Assembly: GCA_964474695.1 (NCBI GenBank)
Contig: CAYYTK010000006.1
Location: 110,564-174,563, forward strand
DNA length: 64,000 nucleotides
From: DAOUBP01 sp964474695
GTDB lineage: Bacteria; Chloroflexota; Anaerolineae; CG2-30-64-16
Direction: 5' to 3'
Shown here: piece by piece, positions 17,241 through 23,893 of the stretch
Layout: every line of letters begins with the position of its first letter
Position numbering within the stretch: the stretch's first letter is position 1
The notes under the pieces: model-generated
Told to the model about the DNA's origin: nothing
What the model saw: only the letters and a program-made list of their open reading frames with translations
Databases searched by the model: none
Translations under genes and position numbers: made by a program

Positions 17241-17912
17241 CTACCTGTCTCCCTCCTCCTTTCGATATCGTTCCGCGATCTCCCGGATTTGCACCAGGTG
17301 CTCGCGCTCGTGCTCCAGCGCGCGTCGGGCAACCTTGCGAGGGGTCCACTCCTCGCCAGAGTGCACCGTCACCCGGCCCCGAGTGTCGTCGCTCAGGGCG
17401 CGCAAGCTGTCGGTGAGCAGGCTGCGTGTGGCGGTCAGGCGTTCAAAGAGGTCACCGGGCCACTGCTTCAGGCGCTGGACGTACCACCAGTCTGCGTTGC
17501 CGATATGGCTCAGGATCTCGCGGATCGAATAAATATTCGGGTTGGGTTTCCAATCCAGCGCGGCCGGCGGCAGCTTCGAGACAGCCTCCAGCAGCTCATC
17601 CCGGCTGATCTCGAGCCACTGCGCCAACTGCTCAGCTTCGTTGGGCATCAGGGGATTGGTGTCGGATGGGAAGATCGAGCCGGCGCATTCTCGGACATCC
17701 AACTCGATCTTATCAGTCTCGCGCGGCACGCCGCTCACGCCTGCGTGGATCAGGAGCGCAAGGTAGGCCCTCAACGTCTCCTGACAGCGCGCGACTGCCT
17801 CTTTCTTGGTGATCCCTCTGCCGACGCACCCCGGAATGGCCGGGATGTGCGCCAGATAACCGCCCTCTTGGAGGGTCTCGGCGTCGCATTCCAGGTAGAC
17901 GACATATTTCAT
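17241..17912 (-). CDS. HicB-like domain fused to a DinB-like domain
   Basis: 223-aa protein. Residues 1-65 resemble the HicB/UPF0150 antitoxin fold (M-K-Y-V-V-Y-L-E, then Y-L-A-H-I-P-A-I-P-G-C-V-G-R-G). Residues about 75-223 resemble a DinB/DUF664 four-helix domain, with His residues in L-S-H-I-G-N-A-D-W-W and H-E-R-E-H-L. The start at 17912 follows GGAGGT. No HicA toxin is adjacent, so a toxin-antitoxin role is unlikely. Its place immediately before thrC suggests an accessory role in the operon. The function is unknown. Confidence 0.7.
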   Translation of the reverse strand: MKYVVYLECDAETLQEGGYLAHIPAIPGCVGRGITKKEAVARCQETLRAYLALLIHAGVSGVPRETDKIELDVRECAGSIFPSDTNPLMPNEAEQLAQWLEISRDELLEAVSKLPPAALDWKPNPNIYSIREILSHIGNADWWYVQRLKQWPGDLFERLTATRSLLTDSLRALSDDTRGRVTVHSGEEWTPRKVARRALEHEREHLVQIREIAERYRKEEGDR

Positions 17913-17949
17913 GTCTGCACCTCCGCGCTGAGGACGCAAAAGCGGAGCT

Positions 17950-17976
17950 GCCGGCCGCTAGAACCTAGCGGCCGGC
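17950..17976. terminator. Strong GC hairpin between arcC and the HicB/DinB gene
   Basis: Inverted repeat GCCGGCCGCTAG / CTAGCGGCCGGC with a 3-base loop. There is no U-run, so it may slow or process the operon mRNA rather than end it. Confidence 0.4.
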
Positions 17977-17991
17977 CTGCCATTTCTAACT

Positions 17992-18960
17992 TCAATCGGG
18001 CACGATGTGCGTGCCGGTCTCCCCGCGCAGCGCGCGGCCGATGTTCTCCGGGTTGGTGATGATCGCGTGTTTGCCGCCGTTCTCCAGATACCAGATGATC
18101 GCCTGGATCTTCGGCGCCATTGAGCCTTTAGCGAAGTGCTTGCCCTCGGCCAGATATTGCTTCGCCTCGGCGAGGGTCAGGCGATCCAGCCATTGCTGAT
18201 CCGGCTTGCCGAAATTGATCGCGACCTTCTCGACGGCGGTGGAGATCAGGAACAAGTCGGCATTGACGCTCTGCGCCAGCAGGCTGGACGCGTAGTCCTT
18301 GTCGATCACCGCGGCCGTGCCCTGGTAGTTGCCGGTGCCGGGATCGATGACCGGGATGCCGCCGCCGCCGACCGTAATGACCACGACGCCCGCCTTCAGC
18401 AGCGCCTTCACGGTGTCTAGCTCAACCACCTCTTTCGGCAGCGGGGATGCCACCACGCGGCGCCAACCGCGGCCTGCATCCTCGACCACCGACCAGTTCA
18501 TCTCTGCCTCGCGGCGTTTGGCTTCCGCTTCGCCCATGAAGCCGCCAATCGGTTTCGTGGGATTCTTGAACGCCGGATCGTTGCGATCCACCAATACCTG
18601 GGTGATGACCGTCGCGACGTTCTTGTTGATCTTGCGCTCGAACAGCCAGTTCTGCAGGGTCTGTTGGAGCGCATAACCGATGGCGCCCTGGCTGTCCGCA
18701 CCGCAGACGTCCAGCGGCACCTCGTGCATTCCTTCAACCTTGGCCGCGATCTCGGAGCGGCGCAGGATGAAGCCGACCTGCGGCCCATTGCCGTGGCCGA
18801 TGGCGACATCCCACCCCGCTTCGATCATGTCGGCGATGTGGAATGTGGTCTCCTTTGAGGCATTATACTGGTCTTCGACCGATTGATGCTTGGCGTCCGA
18901 AATCAGTGAATTGCCGCCGATAGCGACGACTGCGACTTTACGGGAAGTGGTTTGGGTCAT
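17992..18960 (-). CDS. arcC: Carbamate kinase
   Basis: 322-aa amino-acid-kinase-fold enzyme: carbamoyl phosphate + ADP gives ATP plus carbamate. Motifs A-I-G-G-N-S near the N terminus, G-H-G-N-G-P-Q-V-G and K-P-I-G-G-F-M match the family (about 310-315 aa). The start at 18960 follows AAGGAG; an upstream extension in the same frame is mostly repeat A and is rejected. Together with the two carbamoyltransferases upstream in the operon it would form the ATP-yielding end of ureido-group breakdown, as YqeA is thought to do in the E. coli cluster. Confidence 0.95.
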   Translation of the reverse strand: MTQTTSRKVAVVAIGGNSLISDAKHQSVEDQYNASKETTFHIADMIEAGWDVAIGHGNGPQVGFILRRSEIAAKVEGMHEVPLDVCGADSQGAIGYALQQTLQNWLFERKINKNVATVITQVLVDRNDPAFKNPTKPIGGFMGEAEAKRREAEMNWSVVEDAGRGWRRVVASPLPKEVVELDTVKALLKAGVVVITVGGGGIPVIDPGTGNYQGTAAVIDKDYASSLLAQSVNADLFLISTAVEKVAINFGKPDQQWLDRLTLAEAKQYLAEGKHFAKGSMAPKIQAIIWYLENGGKHAIITNPENIGRALRGETGTHIVPD

Positions 18961-18979
18961 ATATGTGCTCCTTCGGAAG

Positions 18980-19012
18980 GGTAGATTGGTAGATTGGTAA
19001 GTTGGCAAATTG
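18980..19012. repeat. Repeat A copy 3
   Basis: GTAGATTGGTAGATTGGTAA and degenerate GTTGGCAAATTGG units between the start of arcC and the stop of the four-helix-bundle gene. It lies on one side of that gene; copy 4 lies on the other. Confidence 0.8.
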
Positions 19013-19021
19013 GGATATGGG

Positions 19022-19486
19022 TCATGTCTCATCAGCGCCGATTGGGAAAGGCGTGATTTCGTAGAGTGGCCCTTCTTCATGCACGGCGACACGGTCACCA
19101 TATTCCTGGCGGCCCTGTTGCTGGCCGCGCACATAGCGAATGTAGCCATTCAGTGACCGCAAGGCGCTATGGCAGAGCTGGCGTTGGGCAGGCAGCTCGC
19201 CCTTGGTGTAACCGAGAACATCACAAGCGATGAACTGGCTCAGCGTTTCCTCGAGCGATCCGCGGGCGATATAAAAGAAACGGAGGCAGTCGAGGTAGTG
19301 ATAACGTCCGTAACCTTCAGCGATGTTGAATCCTACGCTGGTGGATGCCTTCCGCATCTGCAGCCCCAGGTTGTACTTCTCCTCAGGCGGCAACGTCTGT
19401 ATCACCCGATAGGCCGCGCGCATCACCTGGAGCGCCAACTGATAGCACTCCAGATCCTCGAACCCCCGCTGCTCCTTTTGTTCCAT
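19022..19486 (-). CDS. Four-helix-bundle protein (23S-rRNA-IVS / bAvd-like)
   Basis: 154-aa protein with the family signature: G-F-E-D-L-E-C-Y-Q-L-A near the N terminus, then R-K-A-S-T-S-V-G-F-N-I-A-E-G-Y-G-R and F-Y-I-A-R-G-S-L-E-E-T. These match the four-helix-bundle family first seen in 23S rRNA intervening sequences and related to the Avd accessory protein of diversity-generating retroelements. No rRNA or reverse transcriptase is nearby. The last 35 residues are beyond the usual domain. It interrupts the carbamoyltransferase and carbamate kinase pair and is bounded on both sides by repeat A, which suggests insertion as a unit. Confidence 0.85.
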   Translation of the reverse strand: MEQKEQRGFEDLECYQLALQVMRAAYRVIQTLPPEEKYNLGLQMRKASTSVGFNIAEGYGRYHYLDCLRFFYIARGSLEETLSQFIACDVLGYTKGELPAQRQLCHSALRSLNGYIRYVRGQQQGRQEYGDRVAVHEEGPLYEITPFPIGADET

Positions 19487-19512
19487 TGACGCCCCAATCC
19501 ACCACTCGGGAT

Positions 19513-19697
19513 TTGGTAGAATGATGACGAGGTAAATTGGTAACTTGGGAGCTGATACTGGCCCCCCAATTCACCAGGCCACCAATCTACCAATTACCAA
19601 TCTACCAATCTACCAATCTACCAATTACCAATCTACCAATCTACCAATTACCAATCTACCAATTTACCAATTACCAATCTACCAATTACCAATCTAC
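19513..19697. repeat. Repeat A copy 4, longest array
   Basis: About fifteen ACCAATCT and ACCAATT units in a row (19569-19697), preceded by a short opposite-sense part (GTAAATTGGTAACTTGG near 19531). The 8-bp and 7-bp units alternate irregularly. The stop codon of ygeW (19694-19696) lies in the last unit. Confidence 0.9.
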
Positions 19698-20680
19698 ATC
19701 GTGAGTGCCATCACGGCCTTCTGCGCGTGCAGTCGGTTCTCTGCTTCGTCGTAGACCACTGAGTTCGGCCCATCGATGACGCCATCGGTGACTTCGATGT
19801 TGCGGTCGGCGGGCAGCGGGTGCATGTAGATGGCATCGGGCTGCGCCAGCGCCATCTTGCGCTCGTCGGTGATCCAGTTCTTGTAGGTGTCCTGGAGCTT
19901 CTTGCCCTCGACCTTGTCGGCGGTGGTGAGCAGCGGGCCCCACGACTTGGCATAAATGACGTCCGCGTCCTTGAACGCGATGTCCATGCCGTTTACGTCT
20001 TCGACGATTTCGAAGCTGGTCTTGTACTTGCGCGCCTGTTCCTCGGCCATTCCCACGATCTCAGGCATCAGTTGGAAGCCGGGCGGATAGGCGAGGGTCA
20101 CGTCCATGCCGAAGCGCGGCATCTGCACGATCAGCGACTGCGGCACCGAGATCGGCTTGAGATACGACGCCGCGTACGCCCATGAGACGACGATCTTCTT
20201 CTTGCGCAGATCGCGGCCCTTCTTCTCCATGATGGTCATCAGGTCGGCCAGGCACTGGAAGGGGTGGTAGATGTCGCACTGCATGTTGAGCACGGGCACG
20301 CGCGACGCCTTGGCAACTGCGTTGATGTACTTGTTGCCGTCCAGCCAGTCGCAGTGGCGGATGGCGATCCCGTCGAAGTAGCGGCCGAAAATCTCGCCGA
20401 TCTCTTTCGGCGTGTCGCCGTGTGAGATCTGGGTGGTGTTGGAGTCAATGAATGCGCCGTGCCCGCCGAGCTGCGCCATGCCTGCTTCGAACGAGCCGCG
20501 GGTGCGGGTGCTGCTGAAGAAAAACAGCATCGCCAACACCTTGTCGCGCAGATACGCATGGGGTTCGTTCAGCGCGCGCTTGCGCTTCAGATCGAACGCC
20601 ACGTCCAGTACAGTCTCGACCTCCTCCTTCGAGAAGTCAAGATCACCGATAAGGTCACGACCGTGAAGATAGGTTTGCAT
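19694..20680 (-). CDS. ygeW: YgeW-type carbamoyltransferase
   Basis: 328-aa transcarbamoylase. Carbamoyl-phosphate site S-T-R-T-R at 57-61. N-M-Q-C-D-I-Y-H-P-F-Q (132-142) and W-A-Y-A-A-S-Y-L-K-P-I-S-V-P-Q with R-F-G-M-D-V-T-L-A-Y-P follow E. coli YgeW closely, more so than ornithine carbamoyltransferase. Differences from YgeW as I recall it: HPFQ for HPTQ, HPLPA for HCLPA, and a shorter C terminus. It likely works in the phosphorolytic direction on a ureido compound from urate (2,3-diureidopropionate in current models), giving carbamoyl phosphate for carbamate kinase. Its start is 12 bp past the stop of the next transferase. Confidence 0.85.
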   Translation of the reverse strand: MQTYLHGRDLIGDLDFSKEEVETVLDVAFDLKRKRALNEPHAYLRDKVLAMLFFFSSTRTRGSFEAGMAQLGGHGAFIDSNTTQISHGDTPKEIGEIFGRYFDGIAIRHCDWLDGNKYINAVAKASRVPVLNMQCDIYHPFQCLADLMTIMEKKGRDLRKKKIVVSWAYAASYLKPISVPQSLIVQMPRFGMDVTLAYPPGFQLMPEIVGMAEEQARKYKTSFEIVEDVNGMDIAFKDADVIYAKSWGPLLTTADKVEGKKLQDTYKNWITDERKMALAQPDAIYMHPLPADRNIEVTDGVIDGPNSVVYDEAENRLHAQKAVMALTM

Positions 20681-20692
20681 AGGATTCTCCTT

Positions 20693-21688
20693 TCATCGAT
20701 TTGCGATTTCGTCCGTGCGACCCAAGACAAGCGCCAGCAGCGCCATACGCATCACGACGCCGTGGTACGCCTCCTGCCAGTAGCGGGACCATTTCGTGAT
20801 ATCCACGTCAAGGGGGATTTCATCCATGCGCGGCAGCGAGTGCAGCAGGATGGCATCCGACTTGGCCTTGTTCGCCAGCAGATCGCGTGTGATCTTATAG
20901 GCGGCCGGGGTCAGGCTGTGGTCCTTGCTGGCTTCCTGGCGCGCCTGGGTGTAGTCAGGCTGGATCACCGGCTCGACCAGGATCACATCCGCGTCCGCAA
21001 TGACCTGCTCGACGTGTTCGGCCTCTTTGAAGTCCAGCGAATAGCGCTGGAAGTCGGCCTTGTACTCTTCCGGCATGCGCATATCCGGCGAGCCGGGGAA
21101 CAGCGCGTCCGGCGTCGGACCGACAAACGTGATGGGGCAGTCGAACTGGGTGAGCGCATACCCCAGCGAGTGCATGGTGCGCATACGCATGTCGCCGACG
21201 GCCACCCACTTGAGACCGTCAATGCGGCCCCTGGTGCGCAAAACGGTGTAGAGATCGGTCAGGATTTGGGTTGGATGCTCGCCCCAGCCGTCACCGCCGT
21301 TGATGATCGGCACCGACGACCAATATGCCGCCTCCTGCGGCGCGCCCTTTTGATAGTGGCGCATCACGATCACGTCCCCGTAAAACTCCAGCATCTTGAC
21401 GGTGTCTTTGATCGATTCTTGATACCAATCGCCCGCACGGGTCATCTTGGCATCGGAGAAGCCGGTGACATGCCCGCCCAGGCGGTGCATCGCGGCCTCG
21501 TGCGCCAGGCGCGTGCGGGTGGACGGCTGATAGAATGCCGTCACCAGCGTCTTGTCTTTCAGCAGATCTCCGTTGTGCCGGTTGCGCGCAAACGGTTCCA
21601 TTTGTTCCGCGACATCGAAGACGCGGAAGAACTCTTGACGTTCGAAATCTTTGAGCGAGAGGATGTCACGACCTTCAAAGCTACGCAT
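20693..21688 (-). CDS. Aspartate-carbamoyltransferase-like enzyme
   Basis: 331-aa transcarbamoylase with P-S-T-R-T-R at 55-60, an 80s-loop-like K-M-T-R-A-G-D-W-Y-Q-E-S-I-K-D-T and H-P-T-Q at 138-141. These are marks of the aspartate carbamoyltransferase fold, but the protein is distinct from the neighbouring YgeW. The start at 21688 follows AAAGGA. Standing directly before ygeW, it may remove the second carbamoyl group from a diureido compound, or may be an ordinary PyrB. No other pyrimidine synthesis gene lies beside it except a DHOD-like gene 12 kb away. Confidence 0.82.
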   Translation of the reverse strand: MRSFEGRDILSLKDFERQEFFRVFDVAEQMEPFARNRHNGDLLKDKTLVTAFYQPSTRTRLAHEAAMHRLGGHVTGFSDAKMTRAGDWYQESIKDTVKMLEFYGDVIVMRHYQKGAPQEAAYWSSVPIINGGDGWGEHPTQILTDLYTVLRTRGRIDGLKWVAVGDMRMRTMHSLGYALTQFDCPITFVGPTPDALFPGSPDMRMPEEYKADFQRYSLDFKEAEHVEQVIADADVILVEPVIQPDYTQARQEASKDHSLTPAAYKITRDLLANKAKSDAILLHSLPRMDEIPLDVDITKWSRYWQEAYHGVVMRMALLALVLGRTDEIANR

Positions 21689-21707
21689 AGGAGTTTCCTT
21701 TCCAGGT

Positions 21708-21848
21708 TGATTTACCACCAAGCCACAAAGGTTTTGTGATCACTGTAGGGGCAGGTCTTGCACCTGCCCCCACAGATGCGGCATGTATGTCGGCGGCATA
21801 CGCGCCATTGGGCCTTTGTGTCTTTGTGTCTCTGTGTTTTTGTGGTTA
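21708..21848. repeat. Composite repeat between ygeY and the transferase
   Basis: Outer arms ACCACCAAGCCACAAAGG (from 21716) and CCTTTGTGTCTTTGTGTC (from 21815), with a continuing CTCTGTGTTTTTGTGGTTA tail, enclose repeat F copy 2 (21745-21770). The ygeY stop TAA (21846-21848) is the first triplet of the outer repeat read on the minus strand. Confidence 0.75.
21745..21770. repeat. Repeat F copy 2
   Basis: GTAGGGGCAGGT, a 6-base loop and ACCTGCCCC form a strong hairpin. It is the same family as the copies inside thrC (16468) and nuoI (48672), but here in an intergenic gap. Confidence 0.85.
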
Positions 21849-23066
21849 GAGCAGTTCCTTAAGCATCACCGGCAGCGCCGCATACCACTCAGCGGCTTGA
21901 ACCACCTCATCGAGGGGTACGTTTTCGTTTCGCATGTGGGCTGTTTTCTCGTCGCCAGGTCCAAGCCCGATGGATGGGATGCCCGCCTTGCCCGCCCAAT
22001 AGGTGCCATTCGTGGAGAAGTCCCACGTGCCGAGCGGCCGTGCTTCGCCCCACAGCGCCTCGATGGCGCGCTGCCCTGCTGCTGCCAGCGGATGAGTGTC
22101 CTCGAGCAGCCAGGCAGGATAGTATTTGCTTACAGGGAAGACGAACCCCGTGTAAGACGGCTCATCGTAGAAAAGCTCCTCGACGGTGATCTCATCCTGC
22201 AGGTAATCAGGGATGAGCCCCTTGATCTGCGCGATGACCTCATCATGTGGCTCATTCGACGTGATGCGCCGATCGATGTAGATCGTGAACTCATCCGGCA
22301 CAGCATTGAGGGAAGCCGTGCGAACGTGAACATCGGTGACCGCGATGGAAGGCACCCCCTGCACCGGATGGCCGCCCATGCCGAAATGGAAACGACGATC
22401 CAGCTCGCGAATTTGCGTGATGATCGCCGCCATCTTGTACACCGCGTTGTCGCCCAGGTAGTGCGAGGCTGCATGGGCTGAGCGGCCGGAAGCGGTGATT
22501 TTCAGTTCGATGCGGCCCTTATGTCCCCGATAAACCTGCATCTTTGTCGGTTCACCGATGACCGCGAAATCAGGCCGGACTTTTGGGTCCACCTCTACGA
22601 ATGTATTGGGCGCGATGCCGTCGCACCACTCCTCCATGTTGCCGAAGTAGTAGACGGTGTAGCCGTCCAGCAGGCCCAGGTCGCGGGCGATTGCCAGCCC
22701 GTGCACCATACCGGGCGTGCTGCCTTTCTCGTCGCATGCCCCGCGCGCGTACAGGCGGCCATCTTCAATCTTGCCGATGAAGGGATCCCATTCCCATTCC
22801 GCCGGGTCGCCGACGCCCACCGTGTCGATGTGCGAATCGTAGACGATCACCTTTGGCCCGTCTCCGATGCGCCCAACCGTGTTGCCCATCTTGTCGAAGC
22901 GCGCCTCATCCCAACCGAGCTTACGCATCTCGGCCTGGATGCGTTCGCCGACGGGGCCAATTTGCGAATTCATCGAGGGAATCGCGCAGATGTCGCGCAT
23001 GAATTGGATGATGTCATCGCGACGCTGTTGAACACGCTGTTGGATCTCTTTGATCTGGTCCATCAA
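21846..23066 (-). CDS. ygeY: YgeY-type M20 metallohydrolase
   Basis: 406-aa zinc hydrolase of the M20/ArgE/DapE superfamily, matching YgeY (about 403 aa). S-H-I-D-T-V carries the first His and Asp, G-A-C-D-E-K-G-S the bridging Asp, and G-N-M-E-E-W-C-D-G the catalytic Glu pair. A late G-P-G-D-E-K-T-A-H-M-R-N-E holds the last His. It sits between a GntR gene and the carbamoyltransferases. In the urate cluster it is expected to cleave an amide or ureido bond of a ring-opened intermediate. The exact step is not shown here. Confidence 0.9.
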   Translation of the reverse strand: MMDQIKEIQQRVQQRRDDIIQFMRDICAIPSMNSQIGPVGERIQAEMRKLGWDEARFDKMGNTVGRIGDGPKVIVYDSHIDTVGVGDPAEWEWDPFIGKIEDGRLYARGACDEKGSTPGMVHGLAIARDLGLLDGYTVYYFGNMEEWCDGIAPNTFVEVDPKVRPDFAVIGEPTKMQVYRGHKGRIELKITASGRSAHAASHYLGDNAVYKMAAIITQIRELDRRFHFGMGGHPVQGVPSIAVTDVHVRTASLNAVPDEFTIYIDRRITSNEPHDEVIAQIKGLIPDYLQDEITVEELFYDEPSYTGFVFPVSKYYPAWLLEDTHPLAAAGQRAIEALWGEARPLGTWDFSTNGTYWAGKAGIPSIGLGPGDEKTAHMRNENVPLDEVVQAAEWYAALPVMLKELL

Positions 23067-23129
23067 TCTTCCTCCCTGTGATTCTGACCTGGATGGTGTC
23101 AGTAGAACGAAATGAGTGTCGCTGCGCCT

Positions 23130-23891
23130 TTACGCACCTGCAACGCGTCTCACAACATGGAATCGGAAACAGCCGGGGACAAAATGGCTGATGGCATAGT
23201 CGACGACTTGTCCATCGATCGCGTACAACTGCGCCTCGAGCCGCATCAGCGCCTCGCCGCGGCGGACGTTCAGCGCGCGCGCCAGGTTGGCATCAGCGGC
23301 CTCCGCAAGCAGCTCTGTCCATGAGTGGGACAGCGCCGGCCAGCCGCGTGCCAGCAAGATATCCAACACCGAACCGTGGAAGGCCGAGCCGAGCTCGGCC
23401 TGGTTCAAAAACCGCTTGGGCAGCACATCGGCCAAATACGCCACCGGCTTGCTTTCAGCCGAAATCACGCGCTGGACGCACGTGGCCGGCTCGGGGGTTG
23501 CCAACGCCAGCCCCTTTGCCTCTGTGGCGGTCGTCATCCGTTCGAAAATGTTCACTTCGCCCATCTGCATGTGCAGGCCGCAGCGCGCAGCCATCTGCTC
23601 GATGCTTTCCAGCACCTCCAGGCCTGTCTCCAGCAGCGGCAACTGCTCCGCCACAAAGGTGCCCACGCCGTGCCGGCGGACAATGGCGCCTTCCTCTTCT
23701 AGCTGATGCAATGCCTCGCGCAGCGTCGGCCGGGAGATGCCGAGTTGCTCGGAAAGCACGTGCTCCGAGGGCAGCCGCGCGCCGGGCGCATAACCGCCCT
23801 TTTGCACCAGTTCTTTCAGCGCTTCACTGGCCTGGACGTATAGCGGACGATGGTCGGCCCGCAGACGAACATCATTGTTGACCGGGTACAT
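23130..23891 (-). CDS. GntR/HutC-family regulator (second of two)
   Basis: Winged-helix repressor (253 aa) with N-terminal DNA-binding domain (about residues 10-75; L-P-S-E-H-V-L-S-E-Q-L-G-I-S-R-P-T-L-R-E-A) and a C-terminal UTRA-type ligand domain ending in H-F-V-P-G-C-F-R-F-H-V. It starts 2 bp after the stop of the upstream molybdopterin subunit; a TTG at 23897 is an alternative start. Being encoded within the operon, it probably senses a purine-related metabolite and controls the operon. Confidence 0.88.
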   Translation of the reverse strand: MYPVNNDVRLRADHRPLYVQASEALKELVQKGGYAPGARLPSEHVLSEQLGISRPTLREALHQLEEEGAIVRRHGVGTFVAEQLPLLETGLEVLESIEQMAARCGLHMQMGEVNIFERMTTATEAKGLALATPEPATCVQRVISAESKPVAYLADVLPKRFLNQAELGSAFHGSVLDILLARGWPALSHSWTELLAEAADANLARALNVRRGEALMRLEAQLYAIDGQVVDYAISHFVPGCFRFHVVRRVAGA

Positions 23892-23893
23892 AA

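Noticed and set aside
17241..17912. HicAB toxin-antitoxin system
   Set aside because: No HicA-sized gene is adjacent, and the HicB domain is fused to a DinB-like domain.
18961..19149. N-terminal extension of carbamate kinase
   Set aside because: It overlaps the four-helix-bundle gene and repeat A. The ATG at 18960 has a good AAGGAG site and the normal family length.
19022..19486. Ribosomal protein S23 or a diversity-generating retroelement
   Set aside because: The family is sometimes misnamed S23. No reverse transcriptase, variable repeat or rRNA gene is nearby.
19513..19697. CRISPR array
   Set aside because: Units are 7-8 bp with no unique spacers, and no cas gene is present.
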